The notes: a model not told the origin generated them from the letters alone. Numbered from the stretch's first letter, positions 1-10,376 are shown. The stretch: DNA of 64,000 bases from CAVVVS01 sp963751355 (GCA_963751355.1 CAVVVS010000115.1:4927-68926), one strand, 5' to 3'. Numbers and translations are program-made.

Positions 1-145
1 ACCCTCTAACATTAGTGTGAAAAAATAATGTGATTTTAATTTGATGAGACGTTTTAACAATTGAAAATGTTCCGTAAGTATAAAGTTAAGAATGTGTGAA
101 GTATTTAGCAAGAAAAGTTTAAGATGTGTGTTTACGAAAACAAGA

Positions 146-180
146 ACGGCTCAATCATCAATATAAGATAATTGAGCCGT
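146..180 (-). terminator. Hairpin terminator after the VWA lipoprotein gene
   Basis: A perfect 10-bp inverted repeat (ACGGCTCAAT at 146-155, ATTGAGCCGT at 171-180) with a 15-nt loop lies 20 bp past the stop of the VWA gene. On the minus strand it is followed by a T-rich stretch (TTCTTGTTTTCG). The placement fits an intrinsic terminator. Bases 1-145 hold no gene that I recognise. Confidence 0.7.
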
Positions 181-199
181 ATTTAAATATTTATCTTAA

Positions 200-1294
200 T
201 CAGTATTTTATGTTTGTATAAACCCTCTTTCCGTCTGCTGTTGACTCTTTTACAGTTATTATAACTGTGTGTGTGCCGTTTGCATCTGAAGTTAAGAATT
301 CAACAAGATAACTGTTTGACAGTGCACCGGAAACGGGAAGATTTTTCAGATTAAGACCCGCAGCATCGGAAGGAATAAGAACTACAGTACCACCTGTACA
401 ATTAGACATATCCCACGGGCGTTCTCTGTATAGAGGTTGCCATGACGCTGCATTAGCAGTATCCGCTGAACCGCTCCATACTGTGTGAACAGTCGCAATT
501 CCGCCGATTGTCTGGCATAATTCGGAAGTTGACCATGCCGACATATTATATGGCTGAGTTGGTTCATCAGTAAAATTGATAAATATCTTCTGTGCGCCGC
601 TGCGCCATGAGAAATTAGAGTTGGCAAATAAGATTGCAACTACGCCATCTTCAGAAGAAGAACTGTGTCCTGAAGCCCATTGATTTGCTGCTGATACAAG
701 TGCTGCAGAATCCGGACCGGTGTAACCTCGTGCTCTTGAAGTGCCGGTAGAATGGTTTAAGTAAGTTTCTAGTGCCGTAGCGTCTGTAAAATTAATAGCT
801 CCTTCAACATCTCCGTAATAACCAACACAAGCAAATTTAACATCTAATCCGCTTGCCTGTAAAAATTGAGCAAATTTAATAATTGAAGTAGCAATTGAAT
901 CTGCTTCTTGTCCCATACTTCCGGAAATATCAACAGTAAAAACAACGTCTGCTTTTAGAACATTACCTGTACTTACCTTCGTTACCTTAAGACCTTTTAC
1001 GACAGCATCTTCAGTAACAAATAAATTCTGTTGGGCAACCAGTGCAATTGGCAGACTTGTATTTGGATTCAACAAACCTGTTAAATTCATTTGAATAATT
1101 GATGAGTTGGAAGCAGATTTTGAAAATGTAGCGGTAGGCTGTACGTTATTGATTGTAACGGCCGGAACTGTAACATTTGTAGGATCGGCAGGAATATCAG
1201 TCTTAGTTGAATCAACTGGATTATCGCTCTTCTTACAACTGATTACTAAAACGAATGAAAAGATCATTAATGAAAAGATTATTTTCTTCAACAT
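200..1294 (-). CDS. VWA domain lipoprotein
   Basis: Predicted outer-surface or periplasmic lipoprotein of 364 residues. The N-terminus is a hydrophobic signal ending in a lipobox (VISC, Cys20), followed by a Ser/Asp/Thr-rich linker. From about residue 115 a von Willebrand factor A domain begins, with an intact MIDAS metal-binding motif DISGS (Asp122, Ser124, Ser126). VWA domains of this kind bind protein ligands through a divalent metal; the partner here is unknown. The gene stands alone, with a hairpin terminator 20 bp downstream and the next minus-strand gene ending about 150 bp upstream. No enzymatic domain is visible. Confidence 0.85.
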   Translation of the reverse strand: MLKKIIFSLMIFSFVLVISCKKSDNPVDSTKTDIPADPTNVTVPAVTINNVQPTATFSKSASNSSIIQMNLTGLLNPNTSLPIALVAQQNLFVTEDAVVKGLKVTKVSTGNVLKADVVFTVDISGSMGQEADSIATSIIKFAQFLQASGLDVKFACVGYYGDVEGAINFTDATALETYLNHSTGTSRARGYTGPDSAALVSAANQWASGHSSSSEDGVVAILFANSNFSWRSGAQKIFINFTDEPTQPYNMSAWSTSELCQTIGGIATVHTVWSGSADTANAASWQPLYRERPWDMSNCTGGTVVLIPSDAAGLNLKNLPVSGALSNSYLVEFLTSDANGTHTVIITVKESTADGKRVYTNIKY

Positions 1295-1447
1295 TGGTAC
1301 CCCCTCTATGTTTTTAGAATAGTATTTAGATGTGTATTGCCCCCTTATACTCTATGTTAATTTAGAGATTTTAAAACAATTAACCAAGCTATTTTTGCTC
1401 CCCCCCAAAAAATGACGCAAATGGATTATATTCGCTTGCTAATGTTG

Positions 1448-2623
1448 TTAAACGAAAATTTTGTAAACGGCGAACTTAAGATAGGCAGTTTCATTCATTG
1501 ACGGAATCTTCGGATGATCTAAAGATGCCTCGTAGAAATGAATTAACTGTAAATTTTTACCGGCTTTAACAGCAGCCGTATTAATAATGGACAAAAATTC
1601 ATCTTTGATTAAATGATGCGAACATGAAGATGAGACCAAATACCCTCCGGGGATTATTGTTTGTATCGCAAGTCTGTTCAGCTTTTCATATCCCTTCTTC
1701 GCTGTGTGAAGACTTTTCTTGTTTTTAGCGAAGGCAGGTGGATCGATCATTACTATATCAAATTGTTTGTTTTCGCTAATACACTTCTCCAGATAATCAA
1801 ATACATCCGAAGTGACAAACTCAACATCATCCTTAAAATTATTTAGCTCAAAGTTTACTTTTGCATTCTCAATTTCAGTTGAGGATGAGTCAACAAATGT
1901 AATTGATTCAGCTCCAGCTGAAGCCGCGTGTAAACCAAATCCGCCTGAGTTACAGAAAGCATCCAGCACGGTTTTTCCTCGGGAGATTTTTTCTACAAAA
2001 GATCTATTTTCACTTTGATCAAAATAAAAGCCGGTTTTCTGAGTTTTTTCAAAGTCAATTTTGTAACTAATTAAGCCGTCGGAAATAATCTCTATTTTCA
2101 TTTCACCGAGAAGGATTTCATCCTCTTGCGGGAGACCTTCGAGCATACGGAAATATGATTCATTTTTAGTGAATATGTTTTGAGCTCCAAAATCTTCGGT
2201 TAAAATTTTTACTATAATATTGATATTTTTCTGCATCCCGAATGAATAGACCTGTAGGACAAAAGTTGAATTGTATTTATCAATTATGAGCCCGGGCAGG
2301 AAATCACTTTCACTGAAAACTAATCTGTATGAATCTCTTCCGGGATAAAGCTGTTTCCTTAAGTCATAAGCAGTTAATACTCTTTGCCGCAATACTTCTT
2401 CTAAATTTTCAATTTTTTGGTTGCTTAGGATTCTTACGGAAATCAAAGAATTTTTGTTGTAAAAACCTGTACCTAATAAATTTTTTCTTGAATCATATAC
2501 ATCAACAATATCTCCGTTATCCGGGTTATTTTCGGTATTATTTATTTCATTGCTGAAAATCCACAAATGTCCGTTTTTTATCCTTCGTTCTTCATTTTTC
2601 TTTAAATATATTTTCGGGGTCAT
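1448..2623 (-). CDS. rlmI: Class I SAM-dependent rRNA methyltransferase, RlmI-like
   Basis: 391 residues, close to the roughly 396 of E. coli RlmI and with the same plan. An N-terminal PUA RNA-binding domain (about 1-75, with GHLWIFSNEI) is followed by a linking domain and a Rossmann methyltransferase fold. SAM motif I is VLDAFCNSGGFG at 219-230, motif IV is DPPAF at 294-298, and the probable catalytic cysteine is Cys334 in SSSCSHH. RlmI makes 5-methylcytosine in 23S rRNA; whether this protein has the same target base is inference. It is divergent from the metallophosphoesterase gene, with only 73 bp shared between them for promoters. Confidence 0.88.
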   Translation of the reverse strand: MTPKIYLKKNEERRIKNGHLWIFSNEINNTENNPDNGDIVDVYDSRKNLLGTGFYNKNSLISVRILSNQKIENLEEVLRQRVLTAYDLRKQLYPGRDSYRLVFSESDFLPGLIIDKYNSTFVLQVYSFGMQKNINIIVKILTEDFGAQNIFTKNESYFRMLEGLPQEDEILLGEMKIEIISDGLISYKIDFEKTQKTGFYFDQSENRSFVEKISRGKTVLDAFCNSGGFGLHAASAGAESITFVDSSSTEIENAKVNFELNNFKDDVEFVTSDVFDYLEKCISENKQFDIVMIDPPAFAKNKKSLHTAKKGYEKLNRLAIQTIIPGGYLVSSSCSHHLIKDEFLSIINTAAVKAGKNLQLIHFYEASLDHPKIPSMNETAYLKFAVYKIFV

Positions 2624-2696
2624 TTAGTTTTTATTCCTATTTTATTAAGTTTTTTATAATGCTTAATTTACACATAAACAAAATAACTATTATGAT

Positions 2697-4565
2697 ATGA
2701 AAAAGATTTTACTTTCAATTTTACTTTATTTATTACTTTCTGCTTCAGTATTAGCACAAAATTACTACTACGGCTGGATAACAGATACACACATAGGTTT
2801 TCCGGGTGCCGAAATTGATTTGGAAAATGTTGTTCACGATATAAATAATAGAAAAGAGATTAAATTTGTTGTGGTTACGGGTGACATAGGTGAAAAAGGC
2901 AGGAACAATGAATTAGAATTAGCAAAGAAAATATTAGACAGCCTTGATGTTCCGTATCATATAATTCCGGGAAATCATGATACTAAGTGGAGTGAAAGCG
3001 GATGCACAAAATTTAAACAGCTTTGGGGTAATGATAAATTCGCATTTCAATATGATAGTGTCGAACATATTGGAATGGACAGTGGAATTCCATGGCGGGG
3101 CGGCGGCGGGCATATTCCCATTGAAGATTTAAATTGGCTGGACAGCGTTCTCATTCATACTCCAAAGAATGAACAAATTATTTTTTACGTGCACCATCCT
3201 TTGAACAATGATATCGACAACTGGTTTACTGTCACCAACAGATTACGAAACAATAATATAAAAGCTGTACTAGTAGGACACGGACATTCAAATAAAATAA
3301 TGAACTTCAACGGAATTCCCGGAGCAATGAGCAGGTCATCGCTTCATAAAAATCAAAAAAGCTGGGGTTATACTTTAGTTAAGGATTCTTCCGGTTCATT
3401 AAAATTTTTTGAGGTCAATAGAGACAGCATTCCAAAATATTGGGGTGTAATTAATAACGACAGCTTAACTATTCCCGAAATAGATTCAACTCAGTTTATA
3501 AATTACACACTAAACAGAAACGGGAATAGCGCAGGTATCAAAGTAAATCTATTGTGGAAAAAAAATTTGAAGACAACACTTTCTGCTTCATTACTTAGTG
3601 CGGGTGATAAAATCTATGCTGCAGAAAAGGATGGAAATGTATTTTGTTTTGATACTGCAGGGAAACAACTCTGGGAATATCATAGCGGTGAGACAATCTT
3701 CAGTCGCCCGATAGTAAAAAACGGTTTATTAGTGCTGGCAACTATTGAAGGCGATTTAATTTCCTTAGATAACAAAACCGGAAAACCTGTACAGATAATT
3801 GGTCTCGATGAACCCTTGACATCCCAATTAGTTACTACCCATGTAGAATATAATGGACAACTAACTACAGGAATTATCGCCGGAACTTCAAAGGGAGGTA
3901 TTTATTGTTATGATTTAAATACATTTGAATTAATATGGGAAAATCACTCTGCAAAAGGATTGATTGAAACAAAACCGCTCGTTTGGAACAATAGAATTAT
4001 TTACGGTAGCTGGGATGGTTATCTTTATTGTATAAGCTCGAAAAATGGAACAATCAACTGGAAGTGGAGTGAGAATAAGAATTTCTATTACGCCCCTGCC
4101 GCTTGCCAGCCGGTTACGGACGGTAAAAATGTTTATGTAACTTCTCCGGATAAATATGTCTCTGCAGTTGACCTTCTTCTTGGTACGACTGTTTGGCGCA
4201 AAAAAAATTTTAATAGCTGGGAATCTATCGGAATAAGTTTGGATAAGAAAAAGCTTTTGATTAAAGGATTCACCGACAACTTTTACATTGTGAATGCACA
4301 AAAAGGCAAATTGATTAAAAACATAAAAATAGGTTTCGGCTTGGATACTATGCCAATTAAACCGGTTGAATGGAATAACAACATTTTATTCGGATCAAAG
4401 AACGGAAATATTTATTTAATCAATAAAAATTATGATTGGAAGCCTTTGCTTTTTTTGGGAACAGCTAGAGTTCAAAATATAATCCATGTTAAGGACAATA
4501 TCTTTGCGGTTTCTAATATGGATGGTAAAATTATCTTGTTTAAATTAAAAGGTTCCAACATTTAA
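2697..4565 (+). CDS. Secreted metallophosphoesterase fused to a PQQ-like beta-propeller
   Basis: 622 residues with a signal peptide (about 1-20, ending VLAQ). Residues 22-250 form a calcineurin-type metallophosphoesterase with all metal ligands present: D30 and H32 (TDTH), D63 (GDI), N93 and H94 (GNHD), H166 (HHP), and H195 and H197 (GHGH). From about residue 280 to the end there are repeated PQQ-like propeller blades (for example GNVFCFDTAGKQLWEY, GYLYCISSKNGTINWKW). The substrate is unknown; exported members of this superfamily include phosphomonoesterases and nucleotidases. There is no T9SS sorting domain, so it is probably periplasmic. The start is the first ATG after a 73-bp divergent gap. 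Confidence 0.85.
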   Translation: MKKILLSILLYLLLSASVLAQNYYYGWITDTHIGFPGAEIDLENVVHDINNRKEIKFVVVTGDIGEKGRNNELELAKKILDSLDVPYHIIPGNHDTKWSESGCTKFKQLWGNDKFAFQYDSVEHIGMDSGIPWRGGGGHIPIEDLNWLDSVLIHTPKNEQIIFYVHHPLNNDIDNWFTVTNRLRNNNIKAVLVGHGHSNKIMNFNGIPGAMSRSSLHKNQKSWGYTLVKDSSGSLKFFEVNRDSIPKYWGVINNDSLTIPEIDSTQFINYTLNRNGNSAGIKVNLLWKKNLKTTLSASLLSAGDKIYAAEKDGNVFCFDTAGKQLWEYHSGETIFSRPIVKNGLLVLATIEGDLISLDNKTGKPVQIIGLDEPLTSQLVTTHVEYNGQLTTGIIAGTSKGGIYCYDLNTFELIWENHSAKGLIETKPLVWNNRIIYGSWDGYLYCISSKNGTINWKWSENKNFYYAPAACQPVTDGKNVYVTSPDKYVSAVDLLLGTTVWRKKNFNSWESIGISLDKKKLLIKGFTDNFYIVNAQKGKLIKNIKIGFGLDTMPIKPVEWNNNILFGSKNGNIYLINKNYDWKPLLFLGTARVQNIIHVKDNIFAVSNMDGKIILFKLKGSNI

Positions 4566-4848
4566 ATCTTCTAGCCATTTCGCTTGTATTTCATTTATTC
4601 TTGTGATATAAATCACTTCTCAGTTTTCTATCAGATATATTATTGATCTTTATACTACGTATTTCTACTTTCAATTCAATTTGCGGATCAATCATAATTC
4701 AGACCATATAAATTTGCTATTCTTTATAATTTATAAAAGATATTAATCTCTAATTAAGGGCATATACTATATTTTCATGCATCTTAAATTAATGTATCCC
4801 TAGTTATTAATAAATTTATTCAAACAATATATTTAAAGGAAAGGATTT

Positions 4849-7800
4849 ATGAAGAAAAATTTACTCACACAATTTTTAAGTATAGCAATTTTTTTGTTTT
4901 ATACTCATTCTGTTTCAGCACAAAATTGGGTCAAGCTTTTACCGAAACAGAATACAATAAATCATAAGCAACTTACTTTACACACTATCGAAAAGGCTTT
5001 CAATGATTATTGGGGCCCTAAACATGTAAAAAACGGCTACTATATGAAAGACGGAAAAAAGGTAGTAGCTCCGGGATGGAAACTTTTCAAAGAATGGCAA
5101 TGGTACTGGCAGCAAAGAGTAAATCCAATAACCGGTACATTTCCGAATACCAATGCTCTCACCGAGTTTAATAAGAGCGTCCGTCAGCTTAAGAAATCAA
5201 CAAAAACTCTTTCTTCAGCAAATTGGTCTAGTTTAGGACCTGATACTTCACCCGGCAACGGCGGCGGATTAGGAAGGATTAACTGTGTAACTTTTAATCC
5301 ATCGGATGCAAATACATATTGGGTAGGCACACCATCCGGAGGTATTTGGGAAACAACCGATGACGGTGCAAGCTGGTCAATTCTTAATAATAATCAACCT
5401 GTTCTTGGTGTAAGTGATATTGCCGTACCTTCCGATTATTCTACAACAAATACTCTCTTTATTGCAACAGGCGATAGAGACGGAGGTTCCTCATGGTCAC
5501 TAGGCACCGGACATAATGATGATAATGAAAGTATAGGCGTATTAAAATCTACTGACGGAGGCTCAACATGGAATAAAACAGGATTGACTTTCACAGTTGA
5601 TCAAAATAGATTAATTAACAGACTTTTAATTGATCCCAATAATGATAACATTCTTTATGCGGCAACAAATGTAGGGATATTCGTAACTAAAGACGGTGGA
5701 AATAGCTGGGGAAATAATTCTCCAAACTTTGACAATAACGTTCCCTTTTTCCCGGATACAAATGTTATCGATATGGAACTTAAACCTGGAGATTCACAGA
5801 CAATTTATGCATCGACAAAAGATTATTATAATAACCCTGTGATAATTAGATCAACAGATGGGGGTGCTAATTGGACTGTTCAAAAAACTTTTTCATCTTC
5901 GGATTACCGTATTCAGATTGCTGTTAGTGCTGCAAATGCACAAAATGTATATGCTGTTGTATGTGATAATAACAGCGCCTTATCGGGTATTTACAAATCT
6001 ACCGACAGCGGGAGTAATTTTTCGCTAATTTTCGACGGTACTCAATCAAATCATAACTTATTAGGATATAATTACGATGCAAGTGATTCTGGTAAAGGCC
6101 AAGGAGGATATGACCTTTGTATCGCAGTTTCCCCGACTAACACTGATACGATTTTTATCGGAGGAGTTAACACATGGGAATCTACCGACGGAGGAAGTAC
6201 GTGGATACTTAATAATTATTGGTCATCATATTCAGGTTATAACCCAAACAATGTTCAAGTAATACATGCCGATCAGCATGTACTGAGATATCAAAACGGC
6301 ACAAACAACCTATTCGAAGGAAATGACGGTGGAATATATAAATCTGCTAATGAAGGTACAAGCTGGACGGAAAAAACCAACGGATTAATAATTAGTCAAA
6401 TATACAGTATCAGTGTTTCACAAACTAGCAGCTCGATCGATGTTGCGGGCTTACAGGATAACGGATCTAAAGTTTATCTTAACGGAATTTGGTATGAAGG
6501 CTCAGGTGGAGACGGAACTACATGCCTCGTCGATTATTCCGATCCTAATTATTTATATATGTCCTACGTACAGGGTGAAATTTACGGTATCACTGATGCT
6601 CTTTCTTCTCCGGGTTATACAACAATCTCACAGAATATTCCCGGTGGTCAACCGAAAGGTGCATGGGTAACTCCTTTTATTTTAAATCCTCAAAATCCCA
6701 AAACATTATATGCAGGGTATTCACAGGTTTATAAAACCACCGATAGAGGGAATACCTGGACGGATATATCATCAGGAGGATTCAGCAGCGGGAATAATCT
6801 TCATACACTTGCATGCGCACCTTCGGATACCAATTATCTTTATGCAGCGGACTTCACTCGCATTTGGAAAACTACCGATGGTGGTGCTTCTCCGTGGACT
6901 GAAATAACGGGCAGTCTCCCTGTTAGTGATGAACCTATCACTAATATTGCAGTGAGTAATTCAGATCCTAATACACTCTGGGTTACCTTCGGAGGTTATT
7001 CGGCAGGAGAAAAAGTTTACCAATCAACCGATGCAGGAAATTCATGGGCAAACATTTCCGGCGTATTACCAAATTTTCCTGTTTTATGTATTATTCAGAA
7101 TAAAAGAATTACCGCTAACCCTCAATTATTTATCGGAACAGATATGGGGGTTTATGCGAAAGACGGAAGTAACGATTGGATTGCTTTTAACGATGGATTA
7201 CCTAATGTAGTGATTACAGATCTCGATATTTATTATGATGCAACCAACAGTGCTAATGATCGATTAAGAGCAGGAAGTTTTGGAAGAGGAATGTGGGAAA
7301 CTCCTATTGTACAGCCTATGCCGGTTGAGCTAACAGCGTTCAATGCTGCTGCGATAAAAGACAATATTAGATTGTCATGGGAAACAGCAACAGAAACTAA
7401 TAATTCAGGATTTGGCATCGAAAGAAAAATCTTGAACCAGGACGGAAACGAAAGTAATACGTGGGAGCAAATAGATTTTGTAAAAGGTGCCGGCAACAGT
7501 ACTTCACCAATGAAATATTCTTATACGGATGATAATTTATCAAATGCAACCAGTTTTCAATACAGGTTGAAAATGATTGATTTCGATGGGAATTACAAAT
7601 ATTCGAAAGAACTTAGTGTTACATCAAAACCAACGGATTATGCTCTATTGCAAAATCATCCTAATCCCTTCAATCCTTCTACCGTAATTGAGTATAAATT
7701 ACCTGAAAAATCGAAGGTAGTTTTAAGCGTATATGATATTATCGGTAACAAAGTAGCAACGTTAGTAAACGGTGTTAAGGAAGCCGGGATTCATTCCGTA

Positions 7801-7896
7801 CAATTTGACGCAGCAAACCTGGCTAGCGGAGTATACTTTTACAGACTGACAACAAACAATAATTCATTCATAAAGAAGATGCTGTTGCTTAAATAA
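4849..7896 (+). CDS. T9SS cargo protein with BNR/sortilin-like repeats
   Basis: 1015 residues. It has a signal peptide (about 1-24, ending VSAQ) and then many Asp-box repeats such as TTDDGASW, STDGGSTW and TTDRGNTW over about residues 125-800, the signature of sialidase/VPS10-type beta-propellers. Residues about 823-925 form an FN3-like module beginning PVEL. From about 930 to 1015 there is a type A T9SS sorting domain (NHPNPFNPSTV, then YDIIGNKVATLV and GVYFYRL). It should be exported across the outer membrane and anchored or released. No catalytic residues can be assigned, so the function is unknown. AAAGGAAAGG lies just upstream of the ATG. A strong terminator follows. Confidence 0.85.
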   Translation: MKKNLLTQFLSIAIFLFYTHSVSAQNWVKLLPKQNTINHKQLTLHTIEKAFNDYWGPKHVKNGYYMKDGKKVVAPGWKLFKEWQWYWQQRVNPITGTFPNTNALTEFNKSVRQLKKSTKTLSSANWSSLGPDTSPGNGGGLGRINCVTFNPSDANTYWVGTPSGGIWETTDDGASWSILNNNQPVLGVSDIAVPSDYSTTNTLFIATGDRDGGSSWSLGTGHNDDNESIGVLKSTDGGSTWNKTGLTFTVDQNRLINRLLIDPNNDNILYAATNVGIFVTKDGGNSWGNNSPNFDNNVPFFPDTNVIDMELKPGDSQTIYASTKDYYNNPVIIRSTDGGANWTVQKTFSSSDYRIQIAVSAANAQNVYAVVCDNNSALSGIYKSTDSGSNFSLIFDGTQSNHNLLGYNYDASDSGKGQGGYDLCIAVSPTNTDTIFIGGVNTWESTDGGSTWILNNYWSSYSGYNPNNVQVIHADQHVLRYQNGTNNLFEGNDGGIYKSANEGTSWTEKTNGLIISQIYSISVSQTSSSIDVAGLQDNGSKVYLNGIWYEGSGGDGTTCLVDYSDPNYLYMSYVQGEIYGITDALSSPGYTTISQNIPGGQPKGAWVTPFILNPQNPKTLYAGYSQVYKTTDRGNTWTDISSGGFSSGNNLHTLACAPSDTNYLYAADFTRIWKTTDGGASPWTEITGSLPVSDEPITNIAVSNSDPNTLWVTFGGYSAGEKVYQSTDAGNSWANISGVLPNFPVLCIIQNKRITANPQLFIGTDMGVYAKDGSNDWIAFNDGLPNVVITDLDIYYDATNSANDRLRAGSFGRGMWETPIVQPMPVELTAFNAAAIKDNIRLSWETATETNNSGFGIERKILNQDGNESNTWEQIDFVKGAGNSTSPMKYSYTDDNLSNATSFQYRLKMIDFDGNYKYSKELSVTSKPTDYALLQNHPNPFNPSTVIEYKLPEKSKVVLSVYDIIGNKVATLVNGVKEAGIHSVQFDAANLASGVYFYRLTTNNNSFIKKMLLLK

Positions 7897-7905
7897 TATT
7901 TGAGT

Positions 7906-7950
7906 GTTGAGACTCACTTTTGATTAAAACTAAAAGTGAGTCTCAACTTT
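7906..7950 (+). terminator. Strong intrinsic terminator after the 1015-residue cargo gene
   Basis: A perfect 16-bp inverted repeat (GTTGAGACTCACTTTT at 7906-7921 and its complement at 7932-7947) with a 10-nt loop, followed by TTTATTTAT. It starts 10 bp after the stop codon of the upstream gene. Confidence 0.85.
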
Positions 7951-8156
7951 ATTTATAAAATTCCCACCTGCATTATTCACTTTAGTAAAATTATTACAAA
8001 CGAGAATGTATTTCAGATCATACGGGATATTTTCATAATTTTAATGTTTATGTTCACAGCTTTTGTTTGTACATACCGATTTTTTCTGCCTGTTTAATTC
8101 TTTAGTTTTTAACTAAGTTTATTTTTAAAATAAATTTTGATTTTTTGAAAGTAACA

Positions 8157-8801
8157 ATGAACAATTATGACGGAATAATATTTGATGTTGATGGAACATT
8201 AACCTCAACTAATGAACTTATTTTTGAATCGTTCAGGTATGTTTCTAAAAAATATTTGAATAAAACTTTTACTGATGATGAAATCATAAGTTTATTCGGA
8301 CCGACCGAAGATGTGATATTAAAAGAATGGAGCGGTGACAGGTTTGATGAGATTAAAAATGACTATTACAATTTTTATTCTAAAAATCATCACATGGCTG
8401 ATCTTTACCCCGGCATTAAAGACATTTTATCATATATTAAATCAAAAGGGACCTTACTTTCTATTTATACCGGTAAAGGGAGAGCAGCCGCAACTATCAC
8501 CCTTAAAAAATTTGAAATATTTGATTTTTTCGATATGATCATGACCGGTGATGACGTGAGTGAACATAAACCTTCAGCCGAGGGTATTTTAAATTTTGTT
8601 AATAAATTCGGGTTAAACAAAGATAGAGTTTTGATGATCGGTGATTCTCCGTCGGACATAATAGCGGCACGATCCGCAGATGTTAAAATTGCATCGGTAG
8701 TTTGGGACAGCTATGCAAGAGATGAAGTGCTTAATCTTAAAAGCGATTATCTTTTCCGTGAAGTTTCGGAATTGGAAAACTTTATAAAAGAAAATGTTTA
8801 A
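8157..8801 (+). CDS. HAD-superfamily hydrolase, phosphoglycolate phosphatase-like
   Basis: A 214-residue HAD subfamily IA phosphatase. Motif I is FDVDGT (nucleophile Asp10, acid Asp12), the helical cap lies between residues about 15 and 85, motif II is the Thr in YTGKG, the motif III lysine is in KPSAEG, and motif IV is IGDSPSDI. An in-frame TTG at 8145 would add four residues, but ATG at 8157 puts the protein start at the usual distance before motif I and is preferred. The substrate is not determined; phosphoglycolate or pyrophosphate-type substrates are possible. The gene converges on phoU with 19 bp between stops. Confidence 0.8.
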   Translation: MNNYDGIIFDVDGTLTSTNELIFESFRYVSKKYLNKTFTDDEIISLFGPTEDVILKEWSGDRFDEIKNDYYNFYSKNHHMADLYPGIKDILSYIKSKGTLLSIYTGKGRAAATITLKKFEIFDFFDMIMTGDDVSEHKPSAEGILNFVNKFGLNKDRVLMIGDSPSDIIAARSADVKIASVVWDSYARDEVLNLKSDYLFREVSELENFIKENV

Positions 8802-8820
8802 CTCCACTTAGCAAGCAAAA

Positions 8821-9513
8821 TTATTTTTCTTTCTCTTCAGGAAGTTTGAAATTCTTTAATTTTTTTTGATGTGAAACAATTTCGGCATCAACTAAAAATA
8901 TAACATCCTCCGCAATGTTTGTGGCATGATCCGCTAATCTTTCCATGTGCCGTGCCAGCACAATTAAATGTGAGCATGGTTCTATAATGGAAGAATCATT
9001 CTGCATTTTGGCTATTAAATCTTTAAAGATATTTTTATTGTACTTATCAACTTCATCATCCTTTAACATTACCTCTTTTGCCAGTTTTGTATCATTATTA
9101 ATAAATGCAGTTATTGCATCTTTAACCATATTCCTGACCGTTTTACCCATTTCAAATAAATCCGTTTCACCCAACAGATGCCTGAATTTCTCGGTCTTCT
9201 TAACTCTTTGAACAATATTTACTGCAATATCTCCGCATCGTTCAAGTTGACTATCTATCCTGATAGCGGTCAGAATAAATCGCAAATCGGTAGCTACCGG
9301 CTGATATAGTGCGAGTAAATTTTCACACTGAGTCATAATTAAATTATCATAAGCATCCACTTCCCTATCACGCGCTTTCACACTATCGTGCATACGAATT
9401 TCGGCGTTCTCCATATCTTTAAAACTATTTTCTACCTGGTCATCCACCAATGAAGCCATTTTTAAAATACTTGTTTTCAGTTCTTCGAATTCGGACTCAA
9501 AGTGCCTTTGCAT
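8821..9513 (-). CDS. phoU: Phosphate signalling regulator PhoU
   Basis: 230 residues, the usual PhoU length, all-helical with two three-helix PhoU repeats. The start MQRHFESEFEELK and the segments VATDLRFI and LARHMERLADHATNIAEDV are family hallmarks; the acidic metal-binding motifs are present. PhoU connects the Pst transporter to the PhoR/PhoB-type sensor and keeps the regulon off when phosphate is plentiful. It is the last gene of the pst operon, 44 bp after pstB. No phoR or phoB lies in the window. Confidence 0.95.
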   Translation of the reverse strand: MQRHFESEFEELKTSILKMASLVDDQVENSFKDMENAEIRMHDSVKARDREVDAYDNLIMTQCENLLALYQPVATDLRFILTAIRIDSQLERCGDIAVNIVQRVKKTEKFRHLLGETDLFEMGKTVRNMVKDAITAFINNDTKLAKEVMLKDDEVDKYNKNIFKDLIAKMQNDSSIIEPCSHLIVLARHMERLADHATNIAEDVIFLVDAEIVSHQKKLKNFKLPEEKEK

Positions 9514-9557
9514 TTAATTCCCTTTTATGTAAATATTCTATGATAATATAAGATAAA

Positions 9558-10376
9558 TTATCCAAATCTTCCCGTAATATAATCTTCGGTTTGTTTTTTA
9601 TCCGGATGGGTAAACATCTTTTTAGTTTCGGAATATTCAACCAGATCTCCCATATAAAAGAAAGCGGTGTATTTGCTGACACGCGCTGCCTGCTGCATAT
9701 TATGAGTTACAATCACAATAGTATAATCTTTTTTAAGCTCAAAAATTAATTCCTCAATTTTAGCAGTAGAGATAGGATCGAGTGCGCTTGCAGGTTCATC
9801 CATAAGGATCACTTCCGGATTAACCGCTAATGTACGGGCAATACATAAACGCTGCTGCTGCCCGCCCGAAATTGCTCCGCCCGAATCATTAAGATTATCT
9901 TTTACCTCATCCCATAGAGCAACCCGTTTTAAGCTTTTTTCAACTATTTCGTTAAGAGATTCTTTGTTTCTAAAACCGTTTAACTTTAAACCCGCAACCA
10001 CGTTTTGTGATATAGACATTGTGGGGAATGGATTCGGCTTTTGGAAAACCATCCCGATTTTTCTTCTTAAATAAACAGGGTCCAATTTCATTATATCTTC
10101 ATTGTCAAATAAGATGCTGCCTTTAATTGTACCGCCTACTACTTCATGCATACGGTTCAAACTTCTTAAAAAAGTTGATTTCCCGCAGCCCGAAGGACCG
10201 ATAATTGCAACAACCTCGTTTTCCGGAATATCGATCGAAATATTTTTCAGTACCTTATTAGTTCCGAAGAAGGCAGAAAGATCCTTTACGGAAATTTTTA
10301 CTTTTCTTTCTTTCTTAAAACTACCATCAACTTCAGATGGATTATTCACTTGTCTTACACTGGTTATATTGTTCAT
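9558..10376 (-). CDS. pstB: Phosphate ABC transporter ATP-binding protein PstB
   Basis: 272-residue ABC ATPase that powers high-affinity phosphate import. Walker A is GPSGCGKST (60-68), the Q-loop is in VFQKPNPFP, the signature is SGGQQQR (170-176), Walker B is ILMDEP with Asp193 and Glu194, and the switch histidine is in VTHNMQQAA. The FQKPNPFPMSI-type stretch and the LNRMHEVV after Walker A are typical of PstB rather than other ABC proteins. There is an N-terminal extension of about 25 residues. It overlaps pstA by 4 bp, indicating translational coupling. Confidence 0.96.
   Translation of the reverse strand: MNNITSVRQVNNPSEVDGSFKKERKVKISVKDLSAFFGTNKVLKNISIDIPENEVVAIIGPSGCGKSTFLRSLNRMHEVVGGTIKGSILFDNEDIMKLDPVYLRRKIGMVFQKPNPFPTMSISQNVVAGLKLNGFRNKESLNEIVEKSLKRVALWDEVKDNLNDSGGAISGGQQQRLCIARTLAVNPEVILMDEPASALDPISTAKIEELIFELKKDYTIVIVTHNMQQAARVSKYTAFFYMGDLVEYSETKKMFTHPDKKQTEDYITGRFG

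Noticed and set aside
8145..8156. TTG start four codons before the HAD gene ATG
   Set aside because: No better ribosome site than the ATG at 8157, which fits the usual distance to motif I.
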